Shown: positions 8,911-17,486 of the stretch, piece after piece
Layout: every line of letters begins with the position of its first letter
Numbering within the stretch: the first letter of the stretch is position 1
Source of the DNA: Bradyrhizobium elkanii WSM2783
GTDB lineage: Bacteria > Pseudomonadota > Alphaproteobacteria > Rhizobiales > Xanthobacteraceae
Length of the DNA: 64,000 nucleotides
Direction: 5' to 3'
NCBI RefSeq assembly: GCF_000472865.1
Contig: NZ_AXAP01000023.1
Coordinates: forward strand, 31,073-95,072
Notes under the pieces: generated by a model
The model's input: the letters and a program-made list of their open reading frames with translations, nothing else
Told to the model about the DNA's origin: nothing
The model's database searches: none
Position numbers and translations under genes: made by a program

Positions 8911-9561
8911 ATGGCCGACACGACGCTGGCATACGCTCAAGCCGATCCGCACCGTCTGCGCGGGATCGCGCATGCCGCGGTCGCGCACGCGGGACCGGCA
9001 CCGAAGCGGATCGTCACAGGCTTCGGCTTCTGGATATTCCTGCTCAGCGACATCGTCATGTTCTCGTGCTTCTTCGCGACCTATGCGGTCCTGGTTGACC
9101 AGACCGCAGAGGGGCCGAAGGGAGCCGAACTGTTCGATCTCAGGAGAGTCGCGATCGAGACCGTCTTGCTGTTGCTGTCGAGTTTCACCTGCGGGCTCGC
9201 CAACATCGCGGCTGACGTCCGAAACAAGCTCTGGTTCCAGGTGAGCATGGCGGCAACCTGCGTCCTCGGGCTCGCCTTTCTCTATCTTGAGGGACGGGAG
9301 TTTGCGGACTTGGTCGCACGCGGTGCGGGGCCGACGCGCAGCGCGTTTCTGACCGCCTTCTTCAGCCTGGTCGGTTGCCATGGCCTGCATGTCTCTGCCG
9401 GCATCCTCTGGCTGCTGACGATGATGGCGCAAGTGGTCGCCAAGGGCTTTCGGGCCGACATCGGGCGACGCATCATGTGCTTTGCGCTGTTCTGGCACGC
9501 CCTCGATATCATCTGGGTCGCGGTATTTTCGGTGGTCTATCTGCTCGGGAGCAAGCCATGA
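8911..9561 (+). CDS. cyoC: Cytochrome bo3-type ubiquinol oxidase subunit III
   Basis: This 216-residue integral membrane protein has five helices, as expected for CyoC. It begins 3 bases after cyoB. The text FWIFLLSDIVMFSCFFATYAV, the VLLLLSSFTCGLA helix and the GCHGLHVSAGILWLL segment are typical of subunit III of quinol oxidases. The subunit stabilises the core and is not redox-active. Its TGA overlaps the ATG of cyoD (ATGA), showing translational coupling. Confidence 0.93.
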   Translation: MADTTLAYAQADPHRLRGIAHAAVAHAGPAPKRIVTGFGFWIFLLSDIVMFSCFFATYAVLVDQTAEGPKGAELFDLRRVAIETVLLLLSSFTCGLANIAADVRNKLWFQVSMAATCVLGLAFLYLEGREFADLVARGAGPTRSAFLTAFFSLVGCHGLHVSAGILWLLTMMAQVVAKGFRADIGRRIMCFALFWHALDIIWVAVFSVVYLLGSKP

Positions 9562-9947
9562 GCGATCAAACCTCGGACCAGCACCGCATCGATCTGGCGC
9601 CGGGCGACGAACGCGAAGGCGGCGTTGGCCTGCGCGTACTCGGCTATGTCACCGGCCTCGGCCTTGCGCTCCTGCTGACGGCGACCTCGTTCTTTATTGC
9701 CGGCACCGATCTGGTCTGGCAGCCGAGCATTCCCGTCGCCATTATCGTGCTGGCGATCGCCCAGATGGGCGTGCATCTGGTCTTCTTCCTTCACCTCACG
9801 ACCGGTCCTGACAACACCAACAACGTGATGGCGCTTGCCTTCGGCGTGCTCATCGTCTTCCTGGTGATTGGCGGCTCGCTATGGATCATGGCGAACCTCA
9901 ATCAGAACATGATGCCGATGGACCAGATCATGCAGATGCAGCGCTAG
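9558..9947 (+). CDS. cyoD: Cytochrome bo3-type ubiquinol oxidase subunit IV
   Basis: This 129-residue protein has three membrane helices, including the conserved AQMGVHLVFFLHL helix of CyoD. The start ATG at 9558 overlaps the cyoC stop by four bases; a longer open frame upstream is only the shifted frame of cyoC. CyoD assists assembly of the copper site in subunit I. No haem O synthase gene (cyoE) follows, so that enzyme must be encoded elsewhere. The gene converges with the OpgC-like gene 25 bases downstream. Confidence 0.92.
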   Translation: MSDQTSDQHRIDLAPGDEREGGVGLRVLGYVTGLGLALLLTATSFFIAGTDLVWQPSIPVAIIVLAIAQMGVHLVFFLHLTTGPDNTNNVMALAFGVLIVFLVIGGSLWIMANLNQNMMPMDQIMQMQR

Positions 9948-9972
9948 CGCCGCACGCCTCCATGAAGCTGCA

Positions 9973-11127
9973 TCAGGATCGCACGCCGACCGCGGATTTG
10001 TGGTCCTGCCGCTTGGACCAGGACGCGTAATAGGCGACGCAGGTCATGCCGAGAATGCCGGCGGCGCTGACCAGCACCTGCATCGCCAGCGACTTGGGGC
10101 CTGTGATCAGAACCAGGTGCCCGGCAAATGAAAGGAAGATGCCGGAGCAGAACACCGCCAGCCATTCCTCGCCGCATTTGATGAGGGGCTGCACCGCCTG
10201 CAATTGAAGTCCGTACCAGTCGCGAGGTATCAGCATGGTGAAGAAGAACGCCATTGCGAGCAGGTGCAGCACCCGATAGGGAGCGAGGTTCGCCTTGTCG
10301 TTGGGCGGAAAGGCATCGAGCACCGAACTGGGTATCATTTCCGCCAGCGCAGGTGATTTCCCGGCCGACATGATCGTCAGAGCGACGAGCAGGTAGGTCA
10401 ACGCGGTGACGCGCAAGGCCGGAAGCTTCTGCATGGCGCGAACCAGGTGTGCATCTCCTGCGCCACCGACCGCGAACCAAGCGCCCAGCACGAACAGCAA
10501 TTGCCAGCAGAACGGATTGAGATACCAGCCTCCCTCCGGAAAGGCGGTCAGATTCCAGTCGAAGTGCCGCGCCGACAGATAGAGTGCAAAGGATCCAAGC
10601 ATCGTCAGGCGCGGCCAGCGCATCATGCCGAAGAGCACGGCGGGAAGGAACGCCATGAGGACGATGAAGAGCTGCAATACGTCCAGGTTGAGCGGCTTGG
10701 CCTGCAGCAGCAAGCCGCGGACGATTACGCGTATCGGGTGCTCGATGAAGTCGGTGATGTTGAATTCGGCGAAGAGATCGGGCGCGGCGGATTGGGCCGC
10801 GACATATCCGATCAGGTCGACGTAGACGACGAACAGCACCACATAGGCTGCGTAGAGCTGCCATACCCGCTTGAGCACACGGGTCGCTCCCACGACGAAG
10901 CCACGTTCCACAACGATCTTCCCGTACATGATCGCAGCGGCATAGCCGATCACAAATACAAACAGCTCGGTCGCCCCGCTGAATCCAAAGTTCCGCAAGG
11001 TCAACGCACTGACGGCGTTGTGCGGAATATGATCCAGGAACAGGGACCAGGTCGCGATGCCGAGCAGAAGGAATATGCGTAGATCGCCGTCGCGCGCCGC
11101 GATCTCAGCCTTCACATATGGATTCAT
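9973..11127 (-). CDS. OpgC-like membrane protein
   Basis: This protein of about 384 residues has ten or more hydrophobic helices and belongs, as I read it, to the OpgC family. OpgC proteins add succinyl or other groups to osmoregulated periplasmic glucans. Supporting text is the early DGDLRIFLLLGIATWSLFLDHIPHN segment (Asp/Arg followed by a helix and DHIPHN), the GFSGATELFVFVIGYAAA helix and the GWYLNPFCWQLLFVLGAW helix. A GTG at 11178 would add 17 residues; I prefer the ATG at 11127 (MNPYVKAEIAARDGDLR) because the conserved text begins there. It stands alone, convergent with cyoD. The acyl group and acceptor are unknown. Confidence 0.78.
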   Translation of the reverse strand: MNPYVKAEIAARDGDLRIFLLLGIATWSLFLDHIPHNAVSALTLRNFGFSGATELFVFVIGYAAAIMYGKIVVERGFVVGATRVLKRVWQLYAAYVVLFVVYVDLIGYVAAQSAAPDLFAEFNITDFIEHPIRVIVRGLLLQAKPLNLDVLQLFIVLMAFLPAVLFGMMRWPRLTMLGSFALYLSARHFDWNLTAFPEGGWYLNPFCWQLLFVLGAWFAVGGAGDAHLVRAMQKLPALRVTALTYLLVALTIMSAGKSPALAEMIPSSVLDAFPPNDKANLAPYRVLHLLAMAFFFTMLIPRDWYGLQLQAVQPLIKCGEEWLAVFCSGIFLSFAGHLVLITGPKSLAMQVLVSAAGILGMTCVAYYASWSKRQDHKSAVGVRS

Positions 11128-11303
11128 TGAGAGCAAGACTTCACAAATTCGGAGCAGCGAATCGCGAATCCATCGCACCCCGCCGCTACTCCGAATAGCC
11201 GTTTGGTCGAAGATATTTGATCTGCAGCTGACGAATTAAAGCCGCGGACGATCACGTTTTCGAAATTGGAATGTGATTCATCGCGATTCATGTGAAGGGC
11301 CGA

Positions 11304-11597
11304 TCATGCTTGCTCGTGCTTGCGCAGATCGCGGCGATGGTCGAAGGTGCTCGCCTGCAGGTCGGCTTCGGCCGCGCTGACGTCGGGGAGGGCGGCCTCG
11401 GCGAGAATATCGGCCGTCACGTCCTCGACAACCGAATCGGAGATTTCGTGGATGAAGCTGATATTCCTGTATTCGCCCGATACAACCCGCGCGATGACCT
11501 CGCGCCTTGTGATTTCGGGATCAACGACGGCCTCGCGGCCGCGCCGGCCGTAATCGATCATCACGACGAAATACTGCATGTCGGCCAAATTGGCCAC
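11304..11597 (-). CDS. Small conserved protein under S24-repressor operators
   Basis: This 97-residue acidic protein begins MANLADMQYFVVMIDYGRRGREAVVDPEITRREV and has no motif I can tie to a function. An internal Met at residue 7 is an equally good start. I recognise similar short proteins (YGRRG-EAVVDPEITR) next to helix-turn-helix regulators in rhizobial genomes, often with phage-derived genes. Two 21-22-bp palindromes (11626-11647, 11657-11677) lie immediately upstream of its start, between it and the repressor gene. It is therefore very likely controlled by that repressor. Confidence 0.6.
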   Translation of the reverse strand: MANLADMQYFVVMIDYGRRGREAVVDPEITRREVIARVVSGEYRNISFIHEISDSVVEDVTADILAEAALPDVSAAEADLQASTFDHRRDLRKHEQA

Positions 11598-11625
11598 CTC
11601 TCTCGACAGGAGTCGATGGCGACAT

Positions 11626-11647
11626 AATTTCCGAAAATCGGAAATTT
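11626..11647. promoter_or_regulatory. Operator candidate 1 of S24 repressor
   Basis: Perfect 9-bp arms AATTTCCGA and TCGGAAATT are separated by AAA. It is upstream of the 11304-11597 gene. Three further sites in this block share the layout TTCNGA-N3-TCNGAA. Confidence 0.6.
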
Positions 11648-11656
11648 GTCAAGTGT

Positions 11657-11677
11657 AATTTCGGAAAATCAGAAATT
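11657..11677. promoter_or_regulatory. Operator candidate 2 of S24 repressor
   Basis: Arms AATTTCGGA and TCAGAAATT (8 of 9 positions paired) are separated by AAA. It is centred 30 bp, about three helical turns, from site 1, a spacing suited to cooperative binding of repressor dimers. Confidence 0.6.
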
Positions 11678-11684
11678 GGGCCGT

Positions 11685-12323
11685 CTATTTCTCCGGCGTC
11701 CGAGACCCCTGCGTCTTGGCGGCTTTGCGGGACCGTGCGGCCGCCTTGCTGCGCAGTCGCTCGATCTGGCCTCGCGGCAGGGTCACGCAAATTTCGCCGA
11801 TCCATTCGAGCTTCACCCCGTTGATCGGCTTGGCGTTGAAGCTCGTGAGGTTGACTACCGTCGGCGACTTTCCGCGCTCGATCGTCTTCAGATAGCGCTC
11901 GCCGGTCTTCAGGCGAACGGCAGCCTCTTCCCCATAGAAGCTCGAGAGCGGATGTCGCTGCTCGCGATAGACGACAATGATGTCGCCATTTTCGTATTTC
12001 GGCAGCATGGAATCGCCCGATACTTCGAATGCGATGATTTCTTCTGCGATCGGGAAGGGCAACTCGACTTCACCGAGCCCCTCGGGCGGCACCTGCTCAT
12101 ATTCCGGCTCGATCGACGCGCCGGCACCGACACGCCCCATGACCGGCACCGAGTTGAGCTCGAGATATTCCATGATCGGTGCAATCTCGGACGCCTTGAT
12201 CAGGCGTATCCCGGAGAGGATTTCGGAAACAGCGCCGGGGCGAACACCCATCGCCTGCGCGAGCCCACCCTTGGTCTTGCCTGGCTTCCGCAGGCCCCGC
12301 TCGATCAATCTGGCGTCCAGCAT
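11685..12323 (-). CDS. S24-family repressor (XRE helix-turn-helix plus LexA/CI-type protease domain)
   Basis: This 212-residue protein has an N-terminal helix-turn-helix (about residues 17-45, GGLAQAMGVRPGAVSEIL) and a C-terminal S24 autoprotease domain. The self-cleavage site is probably Ala67-Gly68 in VGAGAS. The nucleophile is Ser105 in SGDSMLP and the general base probably Lys146 in YLKTIE. Such proteins (lambda CI, LexA, HipB-like phage repressors) bind palindromes and are cleaved when RecA is activated by DNA damage. Four palindromes of one type flank it, two before its own promoter side and two before the next gene downstream. It is therefore probably autoregulated and controls the adjacent genes. 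The Lys- and Arg-rich tail is unusual. Confidence 0.85.
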   Translation of the reverse strand: MLDARLIERGLRKPGKTKGGLAQAMGVRPGAVSEILSGIRLIKASEIAPIMEYLELNSVPVMGRVGAGASIEPEYEQVPPEGLGEVELPFPIAEEIIAFEVSGDSMLPKYENGDIIVVYREQRHPLSSFYGEEAAVRLKTGERYLKTIERGKSPTVVNLTSFNAKPINGVKLEWIGEICVTLPRGQIERLRSKAAARSRKAAKTQGSRTPEK

Positions 12324-12355
12324 GGCGTATCCTTTCGAATCCCCAGAAAGCGTAG

Positions 12356-12376
12356 CAATTCTGATAATCAGAAATC
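12356..12376. promoter_or_regulatory. Operator candidate 3 of S24 repressor
   Basis: Core TTCTGA (12359-12364), spacer TAA, TCAGAA (12368-12373), with A/T flanks. It lies in the divergent region between the repressor start (12323) and the GcrA-like gene (12454). Confidence 0.55.
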
Positions 12377-12388
12377 AAGCTTGACTTC

Positions 12389-12408
12389 ATTTCGGAATAT
12401 CAGAAATT
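12389..12408. promoter_or_regulatory. Operator candidate 4 of S24 repressor
   Basis: Arms ATTTCGGA and TCAGAAAT are separated by ATA, the same architecture as the other three sites. It lies 46 bases before the GcrA-like start and could repress both divergent promoters. Confidence 0.55.
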
Positions 12409-12453
12409 GGCGGGTGAGGCGTCGGGCGCCGAAGGGAAGGACAAGAATCAACA

Positions 12454-12993
12454 ATGGAAGTGACAGGCTGGGCGCCCGAACATTCGGACGCGTTGCGGGA
12501 ATATCTCGCCCAAGGCATGAGCTTTGCGAAGATTGCCAAGACGATCAACGCCAGATTCAACACCGACTATACGAGAAGCGCCGCGATCGGCCGGGCCAGG
12601 CGGCTCGGCCCGTCGACGCCGGACGGTTCGCCACCGGTGACGCCGCGGCCGACGCCAGTGCCGCAGTTGAACAGGTCGAGCGAGCCGCGGGAACGCCAGC
12701 CAAGATCGATCGAATTCCCTTGGCCGATGCCCGTGTTCGAGAAGGCGCCGCAGGTCGAGCTCCGTTGTGTCGAGATCGCGCCGCGCCACCTTTCGCTGGT
12801 GGAGCTCGAATACGGAGATTGCCGATACCCCTATGGCGGTGACAGCGATGGCGAACCCATCACGTTTTGTGGTCATCGGAGGCGGCCAGGCTCAAGCTAT
12901 TGCACGCCCCATTTCCACTTGAGCCGCAATCCGGAGCTCGAGACGGAGCCGCTACAGAGCACCGCGCCGCTGCACCTAAGCGAGCCGGCATAG
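12454..12993 (+). CDS. GcrA-family regulator
   Basis: This 179-residue protein has the GcrA layout. An N-terminal homeodomain-like segment starts GWAPEHSDALREYLAQGMSF and continues AKIAKTIN...TRSAAIGRARRLG. A variable Pro-rich linker follows. A C-terminal Cys/His segment (GDCRYPYG, FCGH, SYCTPH) matches the GcrA pattern C-P-G...FCG...YC..H. GcrA binds sigma-70 and stimulates transcription at CcrM-methylated promoters. This copy diverges from the main chromosomal type (for example TRSAAIGRARRLG instead of TRNAVIGKVHRLG) and sits beside a phage-type repressor. It may therefore be an accessory paralogue rather than the housekeeping gene. A GAAGGGAAGG ribosome site precedes the ATG. Its promoter overlaps two repressor operator candidates. 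Confidence 0.82.
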   Translation: MEVTGWAPEHSDALREYLAQGMSFAKIAKTINARFNTDYTRSAAIGRARRLGPSTPDGSPPVTPRPTPVPQLNRSSEPRERQPRSIEFPWPMPVFEKAPQVELRCVEIAPRHLSLVELEYGDCRYPYGGDSDGEPITFCGHRRRPGSSYCTPHFHLSRNPELETEPLQSTAPLHLSEPA

Positions 12994-13090
12994 CGGCGTA
13001 CGCGTCTCCCACCTCATCCATCTTGCTAGCGATCCGTCTTGCCGCCGGCGAGATGGTCCCGGTTGAATTTTGCCCTGAAGGAGCTAAGCC

Positions 13091-13666
13091 ATGCCGCGCG
13101 CCAAACGCAAGAAACCATATCATCCCGCAAGAGCACATGACCGCCGCGCCCAGGATTTGCCGTACAACGCCGAAGTCGCTACCGTTGAGGTCGACGATCC
13201 ACTTGCGCTCGAGCCTGGAGACAAAGTCGTTGCGCTGCGCTCGGTCCGCAACGATCCGCTCGGACGCCTGCATTCGCACCGTCAGATCGATGATACCCAG
13301 TTTCGAGGTGGCCGCGCGTTTCAGAGTGATTGGGAGAAGGCCGAGCGTGGGCCGCGCGCGGTCGACACGACCAGGGAATATGTCGATGGCGGCACGCAGC
13401 GCGAGCCGATCACCGAGGCCCAGCGCAGGGCGGTATCGCGGCTCAACCGGGTCGAGCGCGAACTCGGCGCCGACGGTTCGGCACTGGTGCACGAAGTCCT
13501 GATCCTCGGCATGACCATGGAGCAGGTCGGCGAGCGGCGGGGACTGCGAACCCAGCGCTGGAACGATTACTTTGCGCGGCGCCTCAAGGAATGTCTCGAC
13601 CGGCTGGCGCTAATCTACGGCTTTGCGACGCCGCATCCCGTTCCCGTCAAAAGCCTCCAGCGCTGA
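13091..13666 (+). CDS. Hypothetical protein with DUF6456-like C-terminus
   Basis: This 191-residue basic protein starts at a good ATG preceded by GAAGGAG. The first about 90 residues are Arg/Lys/Asp-rich and probably disordered. The C-terminal about 80 residues (VSRLNRVERELGADGSALVH to CLDRLALIYGF) resemble the alphaproteobacterial DUF6456 type of domain, which ends in a helix reading L-ALDRLA-YGF. That likeness is by eye only. It lies in tandem after the GcrA-like gene and may share its control. Its last 20 bases overlap the tail of the convergent BamA gene. Confidence 0.55.
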   Translation: MPRAKRKKPYHPARAHDRRAQDLPYNAEVATVEVDDPLALEPGDKVVALRSVRNDPLGRLHSHRQIDDTQFRGGRAFQSDWEKAERGPRAVDTTREYVDGGTQREPITEAQRRAVSRLNRVERELGADGSALVHEVLILGMTMEQVGERRGLRTQRWNDYFARRLKECLDRLALIYGFATPHPVPVKSLQR

Positions 13667-16073
13667 AGCGGAGCGGCTGCACCACGTCATAGGCGGCTTT
13701 GGTCAATGGCAAGGCATAGTCAACGGTGAGGGCACCGAAGGGGGAGGCCCAAGTGAGGCCCATGCCGACCGAGGAGCGCACGACGTTTTTATTGCCAACT
13801 TGCAGCGCGGTGCCGCCCACACTGGTCGGACCGGTATAACGGAATACACTTCCGGCATCGACGAAAGCCGATGCCTTGAGGCCGTATTCGTCCGGCACGC
13901 CGGGAATTCCGCTCTGTAGTTCCGCCGTCGTCGCCCAATAGGCACTGCCGCCGACGTTATCCATGGTGGTGCCGGGCGTCAGATCACGTGGGCCGAAGCC
14001 GTTGGTGGCAAAGCCCCGGACCATGGTCGGGCCGCCGAAAAAGCTGTTCATCAGCGGCACCTGCTGACCGCCCCAGCCGGTGACGTAGCCGCCCTGAGCG
14101 CGGACCATGCCGACGAGGTCGCCCGCGAGTGATTGATAGTAGCGCGCGTCTTCGCTGGTCCGCAGGAACTTCACGTCACCGCCGAGGCCGGCCAGATCCT
14201 GGCTCAGTTGCGACCTCAATCCGCTCGTAGGGCTCTTGTTGTTGTCGAGCGTGCTGTAGGTCGAGGTCGAACCAACGGCGGAGACCCAGGCTGGCCCATT
14301 AGCGGCGGCCTGCTGGACTGCGCGGGAAGGGGGCAAGCCGGAGCTGGTCGGGCCGAGCGAGATGTCCTGGTTGTAGATCGAGTAACGCCATTGCACGCCG
14401 ATCTGCTCGGTGATCGGCGTGCCCAATTGCAGGGTCGAGCCATAGGTCGTGCTGTTATAGGACTGATAGCTGCTCACCTCGCTCTGCCGGCCGAACAGTT
14501 CGATTCCCGCCGACACCTTGGTGCCGAGGAAATAGGGCTCTGATGCCGCGAGGTCGATGCCGCGGGCGTATTGGCCATAGCTCGCAGAGGCCTGAACGTT
14601 CTTTCCGGTCCCATAGAAATTGCGCTCGCCCACCTTGACCTCGACCAGCGCGCCGTCAGTACTCGAGTAGCCGCCGGAGATGTTGAACTCGCCGGTTGCC
14701 TGCTCCACGGTCTCGACATCGAGCACGACGCGGTCAGGCGTTGAGCCGGGCCGATTGGTGATCTTGACGGTCTTGAAGTAGTTCAAGTTCTTCAATCGCC
14801 GCTCCGCGCGATCGATCAGCGTCTTGTTGTAGGGATCGTCCTCGGCGATGTCGAACTCGCGTCGGATCACATAGTCGCGCGTGTGGGTGTTGCCGTGGAT
14901 CTCGATGCGCTCGACATAGGTGCGCGGCCCCTGGTCGATCACGAACGTGACATCGATCCGCTGTGCGGCGGCATCGCGTGCGATGCGCGTCACCGCCCGC
15001 GCAAAGGGATAACCGAGCTTGGCCATCTCGACGGCAAGGAGTTCGGTGCTCTCGTCCAGCGCGTTGCCGTCAAACACCGCGCCGGCGCGAGCGAGCGCGA
15101 CCCCGCGCAGTTTTTGCGGATCGAGCCCGGGAATGTTGCAGGCGATGCTGACATCGCCGAAGTGATAGAGTGGGCCTTCATCGATCACAAAAGTGACTGC
15201 AAATCCCTTGGCCGCTGGATCGTATTCGGCCGTTGCCGAGCGAACGGCGGCATCCGCATAGCCCTTGCTGCGATAATAGAGACGCAACTGCTCCTGATCC
15301 TGCGCGACGCGGTCCGGATCGTAGACGTCGCCGCCGGTCAGAAAACTGAGCATGTTGGTGGCCGACGTCTTGATCACGGCGTTGAGCTGGCGTGCGCCGA
15401 ATGTCCGATTGCCGACAAACTTGATCTGGCGTACGGGCGTTTTCGCACCCTCCGTGATCACATAAACGAGATCGACGCGGCCGTTGCCGCGGTCGATGAT
15501 CTCGGGCGCGACGCGGACGTCGTCGCGACCGACATGGCGGTAAGCTTCGATGATACGGCCGACGTCCGACTGTACCGTTGCGCGCTGCAGGCTGCCGTGC
15601 GGCTTGGACGCGATCGCGGCGGCGAGATCGGCATCCTTTATCTTCCTGTTACCCTCGAAGGCGACACGGTCGAGGATTGGCGCTTCCGCTACACGCACCG
15701 TCAGACCATCGCCGGTACGCTCGATCGAGACTTTCTCGAACAGGCCCGTTGCGACCAGCGCCTTCAAGGCTTCATCGCGCGCGGCTTCATCGAGCCGGCC
15801 GTCCGGCCCTGGATGAAAGTAGGAGCGTACGGTATCGGCCTCGACCCGGCGATTGCCTTCGAGGATAATTGTCGCTGTTGGCGCCGGCACGCCCTCGGCG
15901 GCAAGCGGTGCGGCCGCGTTCAACAGGGCTGCGGCGGCGACAAGCACCGAGCCGATCAGGCGCAGCCTCGATGGTTGCCGATACAGCGTGATGCGCTCGA
16001 GCTTCACGTCCCTTGCGGTCTCCCATTGACCGGCGATATCGAATTGCCGGTGCCGGGCAAAACGATGTCGCAT
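13647..16073 (-). CDS. BamA/Omp85-family outer-membrane assembly protein (paralogue)
   Basis: This 808-residue Omp85 protein has a signal peptide (hydrophobic LIGSVLVAAAALLNAAAPLAAEG), then about five POTRA repeats (for example FEGNRKIKDADL, FVGNRTFGARQLN, IHGNTHTRDYVIRREF), then a 16-strand barrel. The lid-lock motif is present as MVRGF and the chain ends in Phe, as needed for barrel insertion. BamA folds beta-barrel proteins into the outer membrane. The housekeeping bamA normally lies between rseP and lpxD; here neither neighbour is present, so this is probably a second copy. The annotated start precedes the signal helix by about 30 residues; a GTG at 16007 would give a more usual signal peptide. 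Confidence 0.88.
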   Translation of the reverse strand: MRHRFARHRQFDIAGQWETARDVKLERITLYRQPSRLRLIGSVLVAAAALLNAAAPLAAEGVPAPTATIILEGNRRVEADTVRSYFHPGPDGRLDEAARDEALKALVATGLFEKVSIERTGDGLTVRVAEAPILDRVAFEGNRKIKDADLAAAIASKPHGSLQRATVQSDVGRIIEAYRHVGRDDVRVAPEIIDRGNGRVDLVYVITEGAKTPVRQIKFVGNRTFGARQLNAVIKTSATNMLSFLTGGDVYDPDRVAQDQEQLRLYYRSKGYADAAVRSATAEYDPAAKGFAVTFVIDEGPLYHFGDVSIACNIPGLDPQKLRGVALARAGAVFDGNALDESTELLAVEMAKLGYPFARAVTRIARDAAAQRIDVTFVIDQGPRTYVERIEIHGNTHTRDYVIRREFDIAEDDPYNKTLIDRAERRLKNLNYFKTVKITNRPGSTPDRVVLDVETVEQATGEFNISGGYSSTDGALVEVKVGERNFYGTGKNVQASASYGQYARGIDLAASEPYFLGTKVSAGIELFGRQSEVSSYQSYNSTTYGSTLQLGTPITEQIGVQWRYSIYNQDISLGPTSSGLPPSRAVQQAAANGPAWVSAVGSTSTYSTLDNNKSPTSGLRSQLSQDLAGLGGDVKFLRTSEDARYYQSLAGDLVGMVRAQGGYVTGWGGQQVPLMNSFFGGPTMVRGFATNGFGPRDLTPGTTMDNVGGSAYWATTAELQSGIPGVPDEYGLKASAFVDAGSVFRYTGPTSVGGTALQVGNKNVVRSSVGMGLTWASPFGALTVDYALPLTKAAYDVVQPLRFSAGGF

Positions 16074-16234
16074 CTGGGGTGAGTTGCAGGCTGGAATTGG
16101 CCGCCCGCCATAATTTGAGCGCGCATATTTAACCTGGCCGTTCTCAGAATTGTCGTAATGGCCGCATCATGCTTTGCAGCACAAAGTCCGAGATGTTGGT
16201 GCGGTGATACATCAACGCTCGCCAGGAGTGCCGG

Positions 16235-17287
16235 ATGCGTTACGCAGCTCTCGTCGTAAGCTCCCTGCTGCTGATGCAATCGGCGCATGCGGAGAAGACG
16301 CCGGACATCGACCCGCGCGCCTCGCTCGCCGTGGTCCAGCAGTGGATCTATAATTATCGCGCCAAGCCGGACTACGCCCATGTGCCGGCCGCGGTGCGCA
16401 TTCTCTTCCATTCGCAAAGCTTCAAGGAGCCGGAAAATGCCGGCATCTATCTCGGCTTTATCGCCGGTGCGATCGGCTCCAATCCGGAAAAGGCCGAGCA
16501 ACTGGTTGCGAGTTTCTTCCCCGTCGCGCCGGAAGATGAATGGGTGATCGTGCGCGCAATCGCCTATTCCGGGCTGGTTGACTGGCGGAATATCCTGCGC
16601 AGGGTCGCGGCGCGAATGCCAGGGCGCCGCGTGATGATTGACAGCTACCTTTCGGGCAGGCTGCCGACACTCAACAATATTCCACTCGAGGAGGCGACTC
16701 CCGGGATGATGGACAAGCTGCGCGTCGCGTTTACGCGCAATCCGTTCTCCAAGGAGGAGAGGAAGCTGAACACAAAGCTGACCTTTGCCTCCAACCAGGA
16801 TCTCCTTGACACGCTATGGGGATATTATTTTGCGACCGGCTCCCATGTTCCGATCCAGCGCATCATCGAAATGCTGCCGTGGAGCAGGAGCCGTGATACC
16901 GTTGACAAGCTCACGGTCGGCAGCATGGCGCGCTATACGCTGGCAAGCTATGCGATCCGCGACGCCAGCCTGCGTGAATTCCTGCGCAACGAACTGGCGC
17001 GGCAGAAACCGCCGATCAAGGCGCCGCTCGCGGAGGTCGTCGATGCGGCCGATACGGTGGAGATCGCGGCGCTGCGCAAGGATGCCCTTGCTGCCGTCGA
17101 TGAACTCAAGGCCAAAGGCTCCGATAGCCGGCGCAATCTGGACTTCTGGGGCCAGGTTGGCGTCGGTGCGCTTTCGCTTGGGTGCGTCTCGGCTGCGGCG
17201 CTCGGGCAGGTCGCGATCGGCATCCCCTGCGTGATCGGCGGCTCGGCTTCGCAGGGACTGTTGCAGTTCTGGGAAAAGCAGCAGTGA
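16235..17287 (+). CDS. Exported hypothetical protein
   Basis: This 350-residue protein has a clear signal peptide (MRYAALVVSSLLLMQSAHA, cleavage before EK) and a CCAGGAG ribosome site. The mature part is largely helical, with text such as AGIYLGFIAGAIGSNPEKAEQL and LPWSRSRDTVDKLTVGSMA. Near the end there is a small-residue hydrophobic stretch (VGVGALSLGCVSAAALGQVAIG), possibly a membrane helix. I do not recognise a domain. It diverges from the BamA paralogue across 161 bases, so a role at the cell envelope is possible but unproven. Confidence 0.65.
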   Translation: MRYAALVVSSLLLMQSAHAEKTPDIDPRASLAVVQQWIYNYRAKPDYAHVPAAVRILFHSQSFKEPENAGIYLGFIAGAIGSNPEKAEQLVASFFPVAPEDEWVIVRAIAYSGLVDWRNILRRVAARMPGRRVMIDSYLSGRLPTLNNIPLEEATPGMMDKLRVAFTRNPFSKEERKLNTKLTFASNQDLLDTLWGYYFATGSHVPIQRIIEMLPWSRSRDTVDKLTVGSMARYTLASYAIRDASLREFLRNELARQKPPIKAPLAEVVDAADTVEIAALRKDALAAVDELKAKGSDSRRNLDFWGQVGVGALSLGCVSAAALGQVAIGIPCVIGGSASQGLLQFWEKQQ

Positions 17288-17486
17288 GGCTCGGTCGGGC
17301 CTGATGCTCTTTCTTGCCGCGGAATATCGCCGGTCTGAACTGGTAGCCATGTCAGCCTGATATCCCGCTCTGCAAAATCCAGGTTTGGCCTGACCTTGGT
17401 GCTTCCGCTAGAAAGTGGTGGCGTCGCCTTTGCCGGCAACGGTGGGCGTTTGCCCAATAACTGACAATAAGAGGAAGCGCTGAGCC

